DNA of 64,000 bases from Angiostrongylus vasorum. Taxonomy: Eukaryota; Nematoda; Chromadorea; Rhabditida; Metastrongylidae. The position numbers were made by a program, and so were the translations under genes. Positions within the stretch are counted from its first letter, which is position 1. The number at the start of each line of letters is the position of its first letter. The notes beneath the pieces were generated by a model. The model was given only the letters and a program-made list of their open reading frames with translations, was not told the origin of the DNA and ran no database searches. This document shows, piece after piece, positions 11,201-23,600 of the stretch. The stretch is from the NCBI GenBank assembly GCA_018806985.1, contig JADANN010000410.1:62001-126000 (forward strand). The letters run 5' to 3'.

Positions 11201-14200
11201 CGAGTAGAGACAAAGTAGACGACATGTTTACTTCGATTTCCACACATTGTCGATCGTTCGTTCTTTCATTCGTTCATTCACCTTGTTACTACAACAGTAC
11301 GGGAAAAACGGCAAAACATTGTGATACGCATTGTGCTGAAACCACTCTAACATGACAGCTAAAATCGGTTTCGACAAAGACACATCTGAAAATGCTATCG
11401 CCAACATGCGTGGCGAATGTTGTTGTTGCTGTTGTTGCGGGTGCTGTAGTTCACTCTGTTACTGTTGTTGCTAAGATTTTCTAGCTTTTCTCAGCCATTT
11501 CATTTATTTTCACTTTAGTAAGTGATGTCTTGGCGATAAAATGATAACGACAGTTACTAAAATTAGACATTCGCTGACTTTTCATTCTCCCCCATCATTA
11601 AACTAAACAGTTCTTACCATAAGGAATAAACAGCACAATGTGAGCAAATTTTTTCGATATGCAATAGAAAAAACTCCTATTTTAATTGTTAATGAGTTGA
11701 CGATAAATAGTACTGGTATTTAGGAACTCAAAAAATAAGCGAGTAATAAATGGTAAATAGTAAATAGCAATAAGAGAAGATGGATGACGAGAAATAAAGA
11801 AGAACAAGAGAGCGAATAGTGAGTGAGTCATGGCCAACAGATAGTAGATACTAAACAACAATAATGACTAAGGGAAACAAAACATAAGAGAACCCTATTA
11901 GTAATGAAGAAGAAAAAACATAAAATTGCAAAAATATGACTTAAAAATGAATCTACTGCAGCATATATAACTTAAAGACGTAAACTACAGAACATAGATG
12001 AAAAAGGCTTGCTAGGAAACTTTCAAAAACCATTCAAATGTTTAAGCACATGTTTTTCAATGTTCGAATAAAGATTAAAGGAGTTAGGCAAGTTATGGAA
12101 TGATAAGCTGAGAAAAGCAGAACATTAACATTAACATCGCATTTAATTTTGATGAGCTCTTCTTTTTACTTTGACACCTTTAAAGCTCTTTAAAAAAAAA
12201 GTGCGTGTAGCGCAGTGGTCGGAGGCGCCCTGCAACACACACATGGGATTAATCCCAGCGCTCCAAGCTACCAAGCCTTTCATCCCTCCGGGAGGGGATC
12301 GGCAAATTGGTACCAGACTTGCCTGGGAGGATAGCAAAGCTGGCTCGATACATCGGCAGGCCACCGCGAGTCATTTAATGGTCAGGTATGCATTCAATCA
12401 CCTCCAACGATGCTTAATGAAGTCGAATGGATGGTGTATCCTTCAGGGATCGATCAAAGCACAGAGCTTCATCTTTTACCCTTTAAACCATTTCACTCGT
12501 CGCTAAAAAATCATGAAATAAAGAGGATGCAATAGAATAGAATATAAGAAATGGATATTTTAGTTCAATTTTGAGCTTACATGAGGTTATTAACAATATT
12601 TGTTACGATGGCTAACGTTTCAGCAGTTTCGCTTTCATCAGATCCACAGTGATTCGTGTCTGGTATTTCCTACTGCGGTTGCTCCATCTTGCCTTGTTGG
12701 TCTTCACTTCCCATCGCATGCGAACAAATCGAGTAGACCGGAACACCGCACGGAAACGAAAAATGAACGATATCCGTAAAATAATCGAAAGCTCAATGCG
12801 AAAAATTGAACATAGTGTGTTTGCTATCAGATTTCTAGCGAGATCTTCTTAACTAGCATTCTTCATTTTTTCCTGTTTGATCCCGTTTCTAAAAAAGTTA
12901 TGGGTCTTTAGATTGGTTTGCGGGGAAGGAAGCTAGATAAGCGCAACATTTCCCGTATTTCTACTTGGCAATTATATTTTTGAGTGCTTGCCTAAACTTA
13001 AAACCTTGTTAAATCGTCAAAAAATCACAGAAATAATGGGAAAGAAGGCTATAATAGGTCCTGACTACGAACTGTTAACATTACCAATAGCCCACAGATA
13101 AAGCGCGGAAAGGAATCTGAACTCAGTTGATTTGTAGGCTGATTTTTTGGAAACATCAATAAATTTCTCTAACCCACCGTACGAAACGGCCATGCAGTAT
13201 TGTGCTACCGCAACTATTTTTTATTTGTACTTTATTCGGTTACATGACATAATATATAAAAAAAACACTTATTAAATGGAGAAGTCGAGGACTGCTTAGC
13301 CGAACTTTATAGGATACCTCATTTTATAGCAAACTTATGGCTTCACTTGCTTGAAAAGTCCTCAAAGATTTGCATATTCAACGCGAAAGGATCTTCAGAT
13401 CGACTCAATATTGTATGATAGGCGACAATATGATGTAGTATATAATTCATCGTCATTCACAAACGGTGATATATCGTCGAATAAAAAAACGACGTAAAAG
13501 TGAAATACCAGAGAAAAAAGGAAACACGACGACAGAGATAAGAAACATTTGCTACTGATGATCATCAAAATTGTAGGTAGGGAGTAGGAACTGAGAGATG
13601 GCGGTTGAACTGAGGTAGAGGAACACTTGGAAACAGATTGCACTCCAGACACCCCTAACGCTCGAAACACAACTGGCAAGAGGTGAAGATCGTGTGCTGT
13701 TCTTAAAAATGTGTTTATGAAAAACAAGTGGTGATTTGTGGATCGGCATGCGATCGAATCACGTCTCTCAACAGCCCCCTTCCTTCGTATTACACAATCA
13801 TTCATTACCAAATCTTGACTGTTATACGAATCTTCAGCTAACACGTGTTTACACAAGCGCCACTCATTCACATCGAATCACATTGCTTAACATCTACTAC
13901 ACATTTTTCTCTAAAAATAATGGCATTCATCCTGATGAAATGCACACCGACTAGTCGAAAGAAGCACTTCGAGTAGTTACATTTTTCATTCGAAGAACGC
14001 GTTAACGTTGTTTACGATAGAATAGGAGCTCCTTCGAAATTTTAAAACTAAACCCTTCTAAAAGAAAAAAAAAAGAAGAAGAAAACCAGAAAAGAAAATG
14101 ATGCAATGAACAGAAGTGTTCTACTATGACTAACAATAGTACTGCACTACCATTTCAACTATCATTAACATTATTATAAGAAATACGAGTACAATTATCC

Positions 14201-14634
14201 AATATCAAAGCAACATGAAAGAACAACGGATAAACAACTTGAAGAAAAAAAACGGAACTGGCAGTACTTCATTGTACTCCGAAGAAAATAAGTAATTATA
14301 GTTACGTCTCTTTACAAAAAAAGAACTAATAAATCTTATCGATTTAGCACTCTTACTTTACGACGACGAAAAAAGAAGAAGAAATGATCTTTACTTTCGG
14401 ATTTCATTTCCAATTGAGTCCACTCAAAATTACATCTTGCTACTTCTGTTATCCCTACTGGTAAAAATAAACAGCGATAAATCGCACTTTTTTGTTGCTG
14501 ATTGTTATGGTCCTGGAAGTAGTAGTTTGGATGTCCTCGACTAATCATAGTAAGGGCTGCTCATGAGGCACCTACAATGCATTTAATTTCTTTTCTAACA
14601 ATAAAGTCTTAAGTAAAGCCTTTTCACTAGTTGC

Positions 14635-14693
<59 letters not shown>

Positions 14694-17600
14694 TAAAAAA
14701 AAGCATCACGTGTAGTAATGCTAATAAAAGTTGTTTGTAGTAGTAGTTAATGATAGTAATAGGTACATTCGTCACAAGGATATTATAGGATTATTCCTAC
14801 TAGCACTATTGTGGCGGTTATTACTGTTACTATTACCATTGCAATTGTTATTATTATTAGTATTAGTATTACTATTATCATAACAGTATTTGTATGATAA
14901 TGTTGTTAGTGGTAAGATCAACAGTAAAAAGTAGCATTGATAACAATAGTAGCAGGAAAACTATTTTCGTATGAAACAAAATAAATGCACAGAGTAGAAA
15001 TGCAGTACCATTTCAAGATAACGCTAAAAAATATGAAGACTAAAGAAAGATGGTGAAGGAAATCGTTGTCGAAGTCGAATTCCGTAACTTAATGCGAAGT
15101 GTTGTGTTGTTAGGCTTTAGTGGGCTTACTGACGCCGAAACGGAATGACGTTTCCGGTGGACGTCGTTTTGCATATGAGATGAAGATATGCAGAGCATTT
15201 GCCTATGCAAGCGAAAATAAGCCAAAAAGCCAACTGGAAGCTCCATGAATAATCCAGAAATGCCAGCGAGAAGAACGCCTTTCTGGTTGGTTGCCTGGTC
15301 GGGTCGTCTTCTTCTGAGTTGGCAGCGCGATCCTGAAGAGATTAGAGCATATCGCTCGCTGCCCTCACAAATCACATAACACTCTCTGAATTTCCGAAAT
15401 GTTCGGTAATGACGAAGATTTATGAAGCAGTGTTAACATTAATTACTTCTATCAATTATACGTTTCAAAATAGTTAAGCTCGAAAATATTGTCAGAAATA
15501 AAAAGCTAAATAAATAGCGATATCGACGCGGCATCATTGTTTAAAGAGCCTTACGGTGTAACCAAACAACACGGAATATTTCCCCATCACTAATATAAAT
15601 ATGGTATGATCATAAATAATTTCCTAGCTCGAACCTTTTGATCGTCATATGGTGTTTTGAAAACGAACGTTAAGTGTATGAGGTTTTTTTTTCTTCTCTA
15701 GCGAATACGCTAATGGAGCCAGTTTAGTGTAGAAACGCTTATAGATGGATGTTCTCTATCTGTCGCGCTCATGACGCAAAGAAACGCCGTCAGTAGCTGT
15801 AGCAGCTGTTAAAGAGGACGCAGTACGGTGTGATGTAGGAGCTAGACAGGTAGGTAGGTAGGCTAGGGTGTATGGATTGATTGAAGCAATGCAGAATGGA
15901 TGGAGGGTTGGGGGACGTGTGGGAGGGAGGAGGGTGGTTGGCACTGACTTCGTTTACATATAGGCAGGCAGAGAGTGAAATCTCGATAAACACAAAAATT
16001 ATACAGCGATCGAGCGCACTGCACTATTTGCATACCGGCCGGACGACGGGCGAATTCGCTAGACAAATTATGCATTCGCGACATGTCGCGAATCGTCGCG
16101 TCGCGTCGCGAAACGATTGCGTGATTTGGCGGGAAAATCGCTCTTGCTTAAAAGGCGCGTGCAAATAATAAACATTACACACTTAACATTGCGAGATTAC
16201 TAGAAGTCGGCAAGTAATGCTGAGCAGGGTGTGTGTATGTGTTTATTTGTCTTTATGTGTAAAATGAGTTTTGCACAAGCGAGATAGTACCTAATAGTAA
16301 CAAACAAATGGATGATGAGTTTCTCTGTGTTTTTGTTGCTGTTGCTGTTGCCGTTCTTTCAGACTGTCGACGATCAGTGTCAGAGCAGTGAATAGAGTTG
16401 ATGAAGTAAGTGTTAGAGAGTTCGCATATCAATGCAAATAGTTGCGTTGAGAGACGACGAAACGACCACGACTAGGTTTTCGCCAATCAAATCAATAGTC
16501 AAATGCAGGCTAATGGACGGGGCAAGTGTAGGCCAGAACTGGTTGGCAATTTGCATGCACATTTCTTCTAAATTAATCAATTTCGGCGCTGCCTCACCTT
16601 CGGTCACGCCATATCAAACACTATCATAAAACAGAAACACATTATGCAGAAACGAATTGAGAAGAATTTCGACATGAAAGTCTTATCTACACAGTTGACA
16701 ATATCGATGATTCAACAAGATTTCACCAAAGCGAATAACCGATGAAAATCGTTAATGAGTGTGCCGAATCATGAGTTATGGACTGGTACCGATCCATAAT
16801 CCAGAGAATGACTCAGTCAGAATGAGAGGAACATGAATGATACGAAAAAACTAACTCAACATGTTACACAATGAACGGCCACCAATTGATAAATGTGGTC
16901 GAATGTGAGGGTGAAGGACGGAAGTTAACATTCCTGTTACCATCATCACAGGGAATCCTTAAAAAGGCTACGATGCATGAAAACAATTAAAAACGAGAGT
17001 AAAAATCGTCTACGGAAGAAAGCATATCATTTTTTAATCGACCGTGCTTCACTTGTAGAAAAGTTGCTGGCTGAAAATGGTTTGCCATGAAAATCGGCGA
17101 TTACATGAAAGGACTGGAGCGTGTAGTGCTCTTCGCGCTGATCAAGTTCGCTACGAGAAATGGTGAGAGAATACTGAACGATGAACGAAAAGAAAAACTG
17201 GCTGAAAGAGTTTGGAGTATTAAATCAATTTTCTTCATAATATTACACGCCGCTATCACCATCACCACCATCATCATCATCGTCGTCGATGCCTTCGTCG
17301 TCGCCGCATCGTTGTCGTCGTCGTTGTCATCATCACCATCATCACCATTATCGCCATCATCATCATCACCACCGTTTCCACTGCCACCATCATTAGACGC
17401 CACCGTCATCACCTTCAGAAACCTTCACGACCACTACAACCATGAAAAAGAATGTTGCTGTAGTAACTCATTCTAACTGTCAGTCGCATTTTTTTTCTCT
17501 TGATTCGCAAAGCAATTTACAATAAATATGCAAGCGTGAATTGTAGTGACCTTGTGCGGACGCATCGCCCTTTTCAGTTCATCTTTTCCAATGGTCTGCG

Positions 17601-20600
17601 CGTAGTGATCTTGACACAACACTCATTTGAAGGTAAAGTGTGAAAATATTTTCGCTCATTTACCTGAACATCCATCACGAATTTTAATTCATAAATCCCA
17701 CTCGTGATAGACTTTAAATCTTACCAGTCATATACCTTACTCCATATCAAGACTTTCAAACTATACTATCTAGAATAACATTAAGCGACCAAAGTTCACT
17801 CTTTTCCATCACTGTTTTTGTATTAAAATCTGTTTTCATGACCGTAAACAGTAGAATACAACTCTTACCGACAGAAAATAGAAAATAACAGTACTCCATA
17901 GTTCTTTTCTTAAAATAAAACACAGCTTTGGAAAGTTGATGGTGATATTGTAGAGCGCTTATCCTCTTTAGAATGGGCCCATCAAATGGTCTTCATTGAC
18001 GGCTGAATCGAAGTGAAACGATCAGAGGTATTTTGGATCAAAGCACTGCATACTACGCCGACACTAATCCCTCATGGGTTGACTACAGCATTGCTGTACT
18101 TTTTCAAGAAAGGAAATTTACACTATTGAGAATATTTTCTAGTGACGACGGTGTATAGTTCCCAATCACACTTCGCTTAGATAGTCGCGAAACATCGTGG
18201 CGAATCTCCGGTAGACGATGGAGCTATGGGTTAATTTCAGATAGTAAATGTCGTCGCTGCTGTATTGAATTTAATTATACCTTCTGTGCATAAATATTAA
18301 AATTGCTGAATACGTAAGTCCACTTCCCGCTTTCACATGTTTAGGGTAGGATCCTACATATAGATTGGCCGAAACTAGAATACAAATTACTGGTGCGTAA
18401 TATCTCAGTAATAGTGGCGTAGTGGTTGGAGACGCCACTGCGGCACACACGTGGAATTGATCCCCCGCGCCCATGGCCCGCCAGGCCTTCCATCCCTCCG
18501 TGGTCGGCAATTTAGTACCAGACTTATCTAGGAGGATGGCAGCACTGGCTCGATACATCGATAGGCCACCGGGAGTCATTGAAAAGGCCAGAAATGCATC
18601 CAATCTCCTTCAACGATACTTAATGAAGTCGAATGCATGGCGCATCCCACAGGGATTGATCAACGCCAACAGCTTTATCCTTTATTCTTTTGATATGTCA
18701 CGTCCAACGACTTAATTCTACTTCTACACAGAAAGAACGTCCTGCAAACCATGTGTGATCATAGAAGGCATCACAGCAGACTGAAGATTTGGTCACGGTT
18801 TTGCTCTCGCGGGACTTCTAACTGATTTGAATCTGGAAGATATTTCAAAATCTAATATCTTTTCAGACTTTTTAAAATATCAGCTAGGTATGCATATGAA
18901 GAGAACAATGTCTGAAAGTAACAAGCACTTATGCTTTAATCACAGAAATTCTCCTTAAGGGTTCGTTTCCTGGATTGTCAGAGAGATCTATTGCACATTT
19001 CACAGCATATGGTAATTCATTTTCTTCAACTTCATAATCTTAAATCACAAATGATACAGGCATAAATAATGAGCCAAAGTTCAGTTTACAATATCGATAT
19101 TAGTTTAGCGACTACTGGTTACTAACAAGAGCATTGGAGCTTGCAAAACAAAAAATGACTAGATAAGTGAGAGCGGTTTGGTGTCAGACACGCACACACG
19201 CAGACATGCATGCACAGTACGATCGCAGATAGACACTGTACATATGACAGTAAAATGAATATAAAAGACTATAACAAAAAAAAATAACACGAAACAAGGC
19301 ATCCCTGATTTTCACCATTAACATGGGAGCCTTCGTAGCCCTATTCGTAGTGTAAAGATGCCAGCACGACGGCAGAATCAGTCATTGCTTCTTCAGCACT
19401 AAAATAGTTTGTTTTTTATCAAACGAGAATAAAACACACAACGTCCTTTCCAGTTTTGGAATATTATAATCATTAAGATGCTCAGAAGCGGCGTGTGACG
19501 CAGTGGTCGGAGGCGCCCTGCAACACATGTGGAGTCGATCCTCGCGCCCATGGCCCACCAAGCCCTCCATCCCTCCGATTCGGCAAATTGATACCAGACT
19601 TGTCTGGGAGGGTAGCAGCACTGGCTCGATACAACGGTAGGCCATCGCGAGTCATTTTAAGGGCCAGATATGCATTCAATCATCTCCAAACGATGTTTGA
19701 TAAGGCCGAATGCATGGAGCATCCCTCAGGGATTGATCAACGCCGAGAGCTTCATCCTTTTTATTAAGGTAATCAGATGAAGCGTTCCGTCTTGATCAAC
19801 CCTTGAGAGATACACCAAGAATTTCCCTCCACTAGAAGCATCGGTAACGCTTGTTGAATGCATATCTGGCCTACATAGTACAAGATTGGTAGCAATTTGC
19901 CGACTTGCAGTAATTGGACTCGGAGGAGTGGATAGCTTGGTAAGCAAGGGGCGCGTGATCGAACCAACGACAAGTATTGCTTCACAGAACGTTTTTAACC
20001 ACTATGACATACAGACTTAAGAACGTTATATGAGACCAATTGTTGTTTTATTAGATAACGATTAGAACTGATAACGAACGGTTAAGAACGCAGGCAGTGC
20101 AGGACAGGATCGAATCCGCAAAGGCAAGCAACCAACCAGTAGATATTACCTATTAGAGATCTTCGAAAAACTCCCTCCACTTTATTTTATTGTAGTTCAT
20201 GAGAATATTGGGCTCACTTGTGAATTACCCCATTGAACGTTAAGGTGCACCATTTTTTCACTGTTACTAATGAGATTTCACATGTCTTGCTTTCCAGTAC
20301 CCTAAACCTGAGACAAAGAGATGGGATAAAACTACGAAAACTAAGTGAACCTTGCAACAATCACGACTTGAGAAATGTTTAGTTAAAACGGTCTGTGGTT
20401 ACGTTTACATCCATGTATGCACATTTATCATCTTTTAACTTAACCTTGTCGTGACAGAACTAGGGAACATGCCATCACTGCTGGCCTCACTCTTTTGGCT
20501 AGGGCTACCAGGTCCTTCAGAGGAACGAGTACTGTCCAAAGCGCCATCACCGCCTTTTCGACTGCCTTGGTACTTCTTCTGACGAGCTCTCGAGTTCTGA

Positions 20601-23600
20601 AATTGGGATGAGTTTGTTTTAAATTGTTCTTTTTTCGAACTCTGGTAAATTTGGTTAGTCCTCGGCGAAAGCTTTTTATCATGTTTTTTCTAGAATACTG
20701 CCATTGAATCCATGAGAGTCAAGGAAGATTATGTTTGGAAAAGCACGTGAAGAAATTGTCCCCTAAATTTTTTTCTTTCAGTGACAAATACATTGATCTT
20801 TAAAGAAGACTACCGATTATTGCTACTTATATAAGGAAGAAAGTTCGCCAAGACTTAACATGCCAACAAAGATTTTGCCGTAGTAGTTCACTACAGAATG
20901 CAGTCACTCGAGTTGCATTAAGCAATAAGGATAAGGATTAGACGTGGATGAGAAACTTCTTCTATAATTCGTCTTGTCAGTGAAATAGCAACGCTTTTAA
21001 CATCATAAGTGATTCAGGAACTGAGAGACAGGTTAATCGAAGGACCCGCATGGTGTGATGGTGAACGCGTTAGCCCCTGGAAAGGGTAATAGCGCGTTCG
21101 TTTCCCACCGCCGACACCAGCGGTCCAGAGTTTTGCAAATATTTCAGCAACGTTGTAGTTGAATCAAGAACGATTTCTGTGTGGGGAAACATACGAGGAA
21201 ATAGTTCCCTCAATTTCTTATTACACTGGTAAGCACGTTAGTTTAGAGAGCATTTCCGATTACTGTGATTTCTATTGATCAATAGCCCCATTTACTCCTG
21301 GTGAAAAAAGATGCTCATTATAATGTAGTCACTTTTATTTACCGCCTATTGTATATTTTTTCATGGAAGGATATGACGTAGAATATAACCACAATGAAGC
21401 TGAGATATTTGCAAAACAGCGGATCGTAGGTGGCTGTGATGGGGGATCGAACTCACTGTTACCCTTACCCTCGGTAAGGCTTACGTGTTCACCACCACAC
21501 CATGCATCTTCTTCGCCTTGCCTTTCTCTCAGATGTGTTTTAACCCATGCTCATTATAATTTTTTTCCCACTAGATATAGAAGGATACGCCAGCGCAGAA
21601 AATATGAAAATTTAGTCCAAAATTGATTGATTAACAGAATCTTAGAGTACAGATTCAACTTCGTTCTTCGTTAAATATCTTATATAGTGCGCTCCATAGA
21701 GCATGTTGTATTGTCAACGGTCAAAAATATGAACTGGACAATAGTGATTAACCTTAAAACTTAGACTCAGCGCAGTATATCGTTATCGATTGTGTGGCAG
21801 GTAATAGCAGAACAAAAGCGAGCAATTTTTTCTTCTGATCCATAAAGATTTGCAACCGCCTGGTAACGAAGTTTTGAGAACGACCTGCCGCTGCTACCTA
21901 GCAAATCCATTTAAAATGACGCTCCACCAGCGTTCAGCATTCCAATGAAGAGGAAAGGCAGCGAGTCATCAATCGCAACCGAGCTTACACAAGAACCCAA
22001 CCATCGTCGTAAAGAACGGTCGCAGAACAACGATAGCAATCAAAGAAGTAATGAGAATGGGAAGTTTTGTGACTACTAATTGTCAAAGTATCAAATAAGA
22101 ACTCACCTGAAACCACACCTGTGTCACTCGTTTGCTAAGACCGGTGATGTTAGCTATTCGTTCTAGATCGGCTCCATCCGGATTGCTGTCCACTTGAAAA
22201 TGTGCCTGCAATTCGAAGTCGAGAGATTTATTTCAGTCAATTTGCTAAAATTAGGGAACAAACAGTTCGCTGTCCTCACTTATTTTCATTCTGTCGTTGC
22301 AATCGAACCAGATTAAACTAAAACCAAAGTCGATTAATTGAATAGAAACTGGTCTAAGTGCTTACTGACTGGCTTAAGTGCAGATATTTACGCTGACAAA
22401 CTGTGAGATTGTTTTGAATTCGCGAAGCTCATTGGTGATTCCTTCTAGATTTTTAACCTCGTTTTCATGTAGATTTTCATTTCGATCTACTAGAATGGAA
22501 AACCTATGAATCAGGAAATCTTAAAGTCTGTGAATTGATAGAGTGGAGCAAGCCATCTGGGTTCCGGTACTCTTCAAAAGCAATCATTTATACATAGGCG
22601 TTTATAAGCAAATTTATATTCTAAACTTGGACGAAGTAAAATAAGCACGAGTATTTTCAAATACCTTTTAAAATTAGCAGATGATAACCGTCAGTTGAAG
22701 CTAGGAAATTTCTGAGCAGTGAAAGTGCAGGTGCTACCTTTTCCACTAGTGTTTGGTATGTTTGGAAGCGATCAACCAAAGTGACTAAGATCACAACCGG
22801 TTTCTTCTATTATGAAATCAACATCTTCTAATCGGTGCATTAGGATTATAAGTGAACAGAATTCATTTGAAATAAGAGGAAAAAATTGGAAAGAGAAATA
22901 AAGTGCCTATTAATCCTTGAATAATGCGCCATGCATTCATCTCCATTCGTAGGGTCGTGCAGTTGATTGAATGCATATTTGGCTGGTGCAATGATTTATG
23001 GTGGCTTATCTTTGTGTTAATTTAGAGTTGTTATCCACGTAGACAAGTCTGAACCAATTTGCCAATCCCGAATGATGAAAAGCTAGGTTGCCGTTGGCAG
23101 GAGATCGAGCTGACCACCGACTATGCATGTCATAGTTTTCAACTAAGCTATACATATACAGTATGAATCAAGAAAACTTCTGGAAAAGCTTCGAAAGTTC
23201 AAAAGCTGACCGTCTCTTGTATGAAACCTCAAAAACAGGCATAATGAATATTTCAACACAAAATCTTGTTAGTGTTACTGGACTTACTAAAAATCTTAGA
23301 ATGGCATTGAGCAACTAACATATTGTATCTCATACTAAAGTGTTGTCGAGAAAATTTAGTTTTTTAAAGCATAATTATTCACACAACGCCAAAATTACGC
23401 GAAGCAACTAGCAGTGAAATATTACGTCCAAACAACATAGAACTAATCTTATAGGCCCTGTACTCTTCTAATTAAGTCGGTCCAGCCGATTTGTAATTAA
23501 TGGGTCTTGCGAAACATTTTTTGGGGGAAATGTATGGAAGGTAATGTTGCCATCTCAGCAACCTTTGTAGTCATGGAACCCAAAACGACATATTCGATTT

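Noticed and set aside
12201..12275. tRNA gene from A and B boxes
   Set aside because: No cloverleaf; it is the head of a SINE-1 present in more than 20 copies.
17087..17476. 129-codon plus and 103-codon minus frames
   Set aside because: Mostly translations of the CAT/CGT microsatellite.
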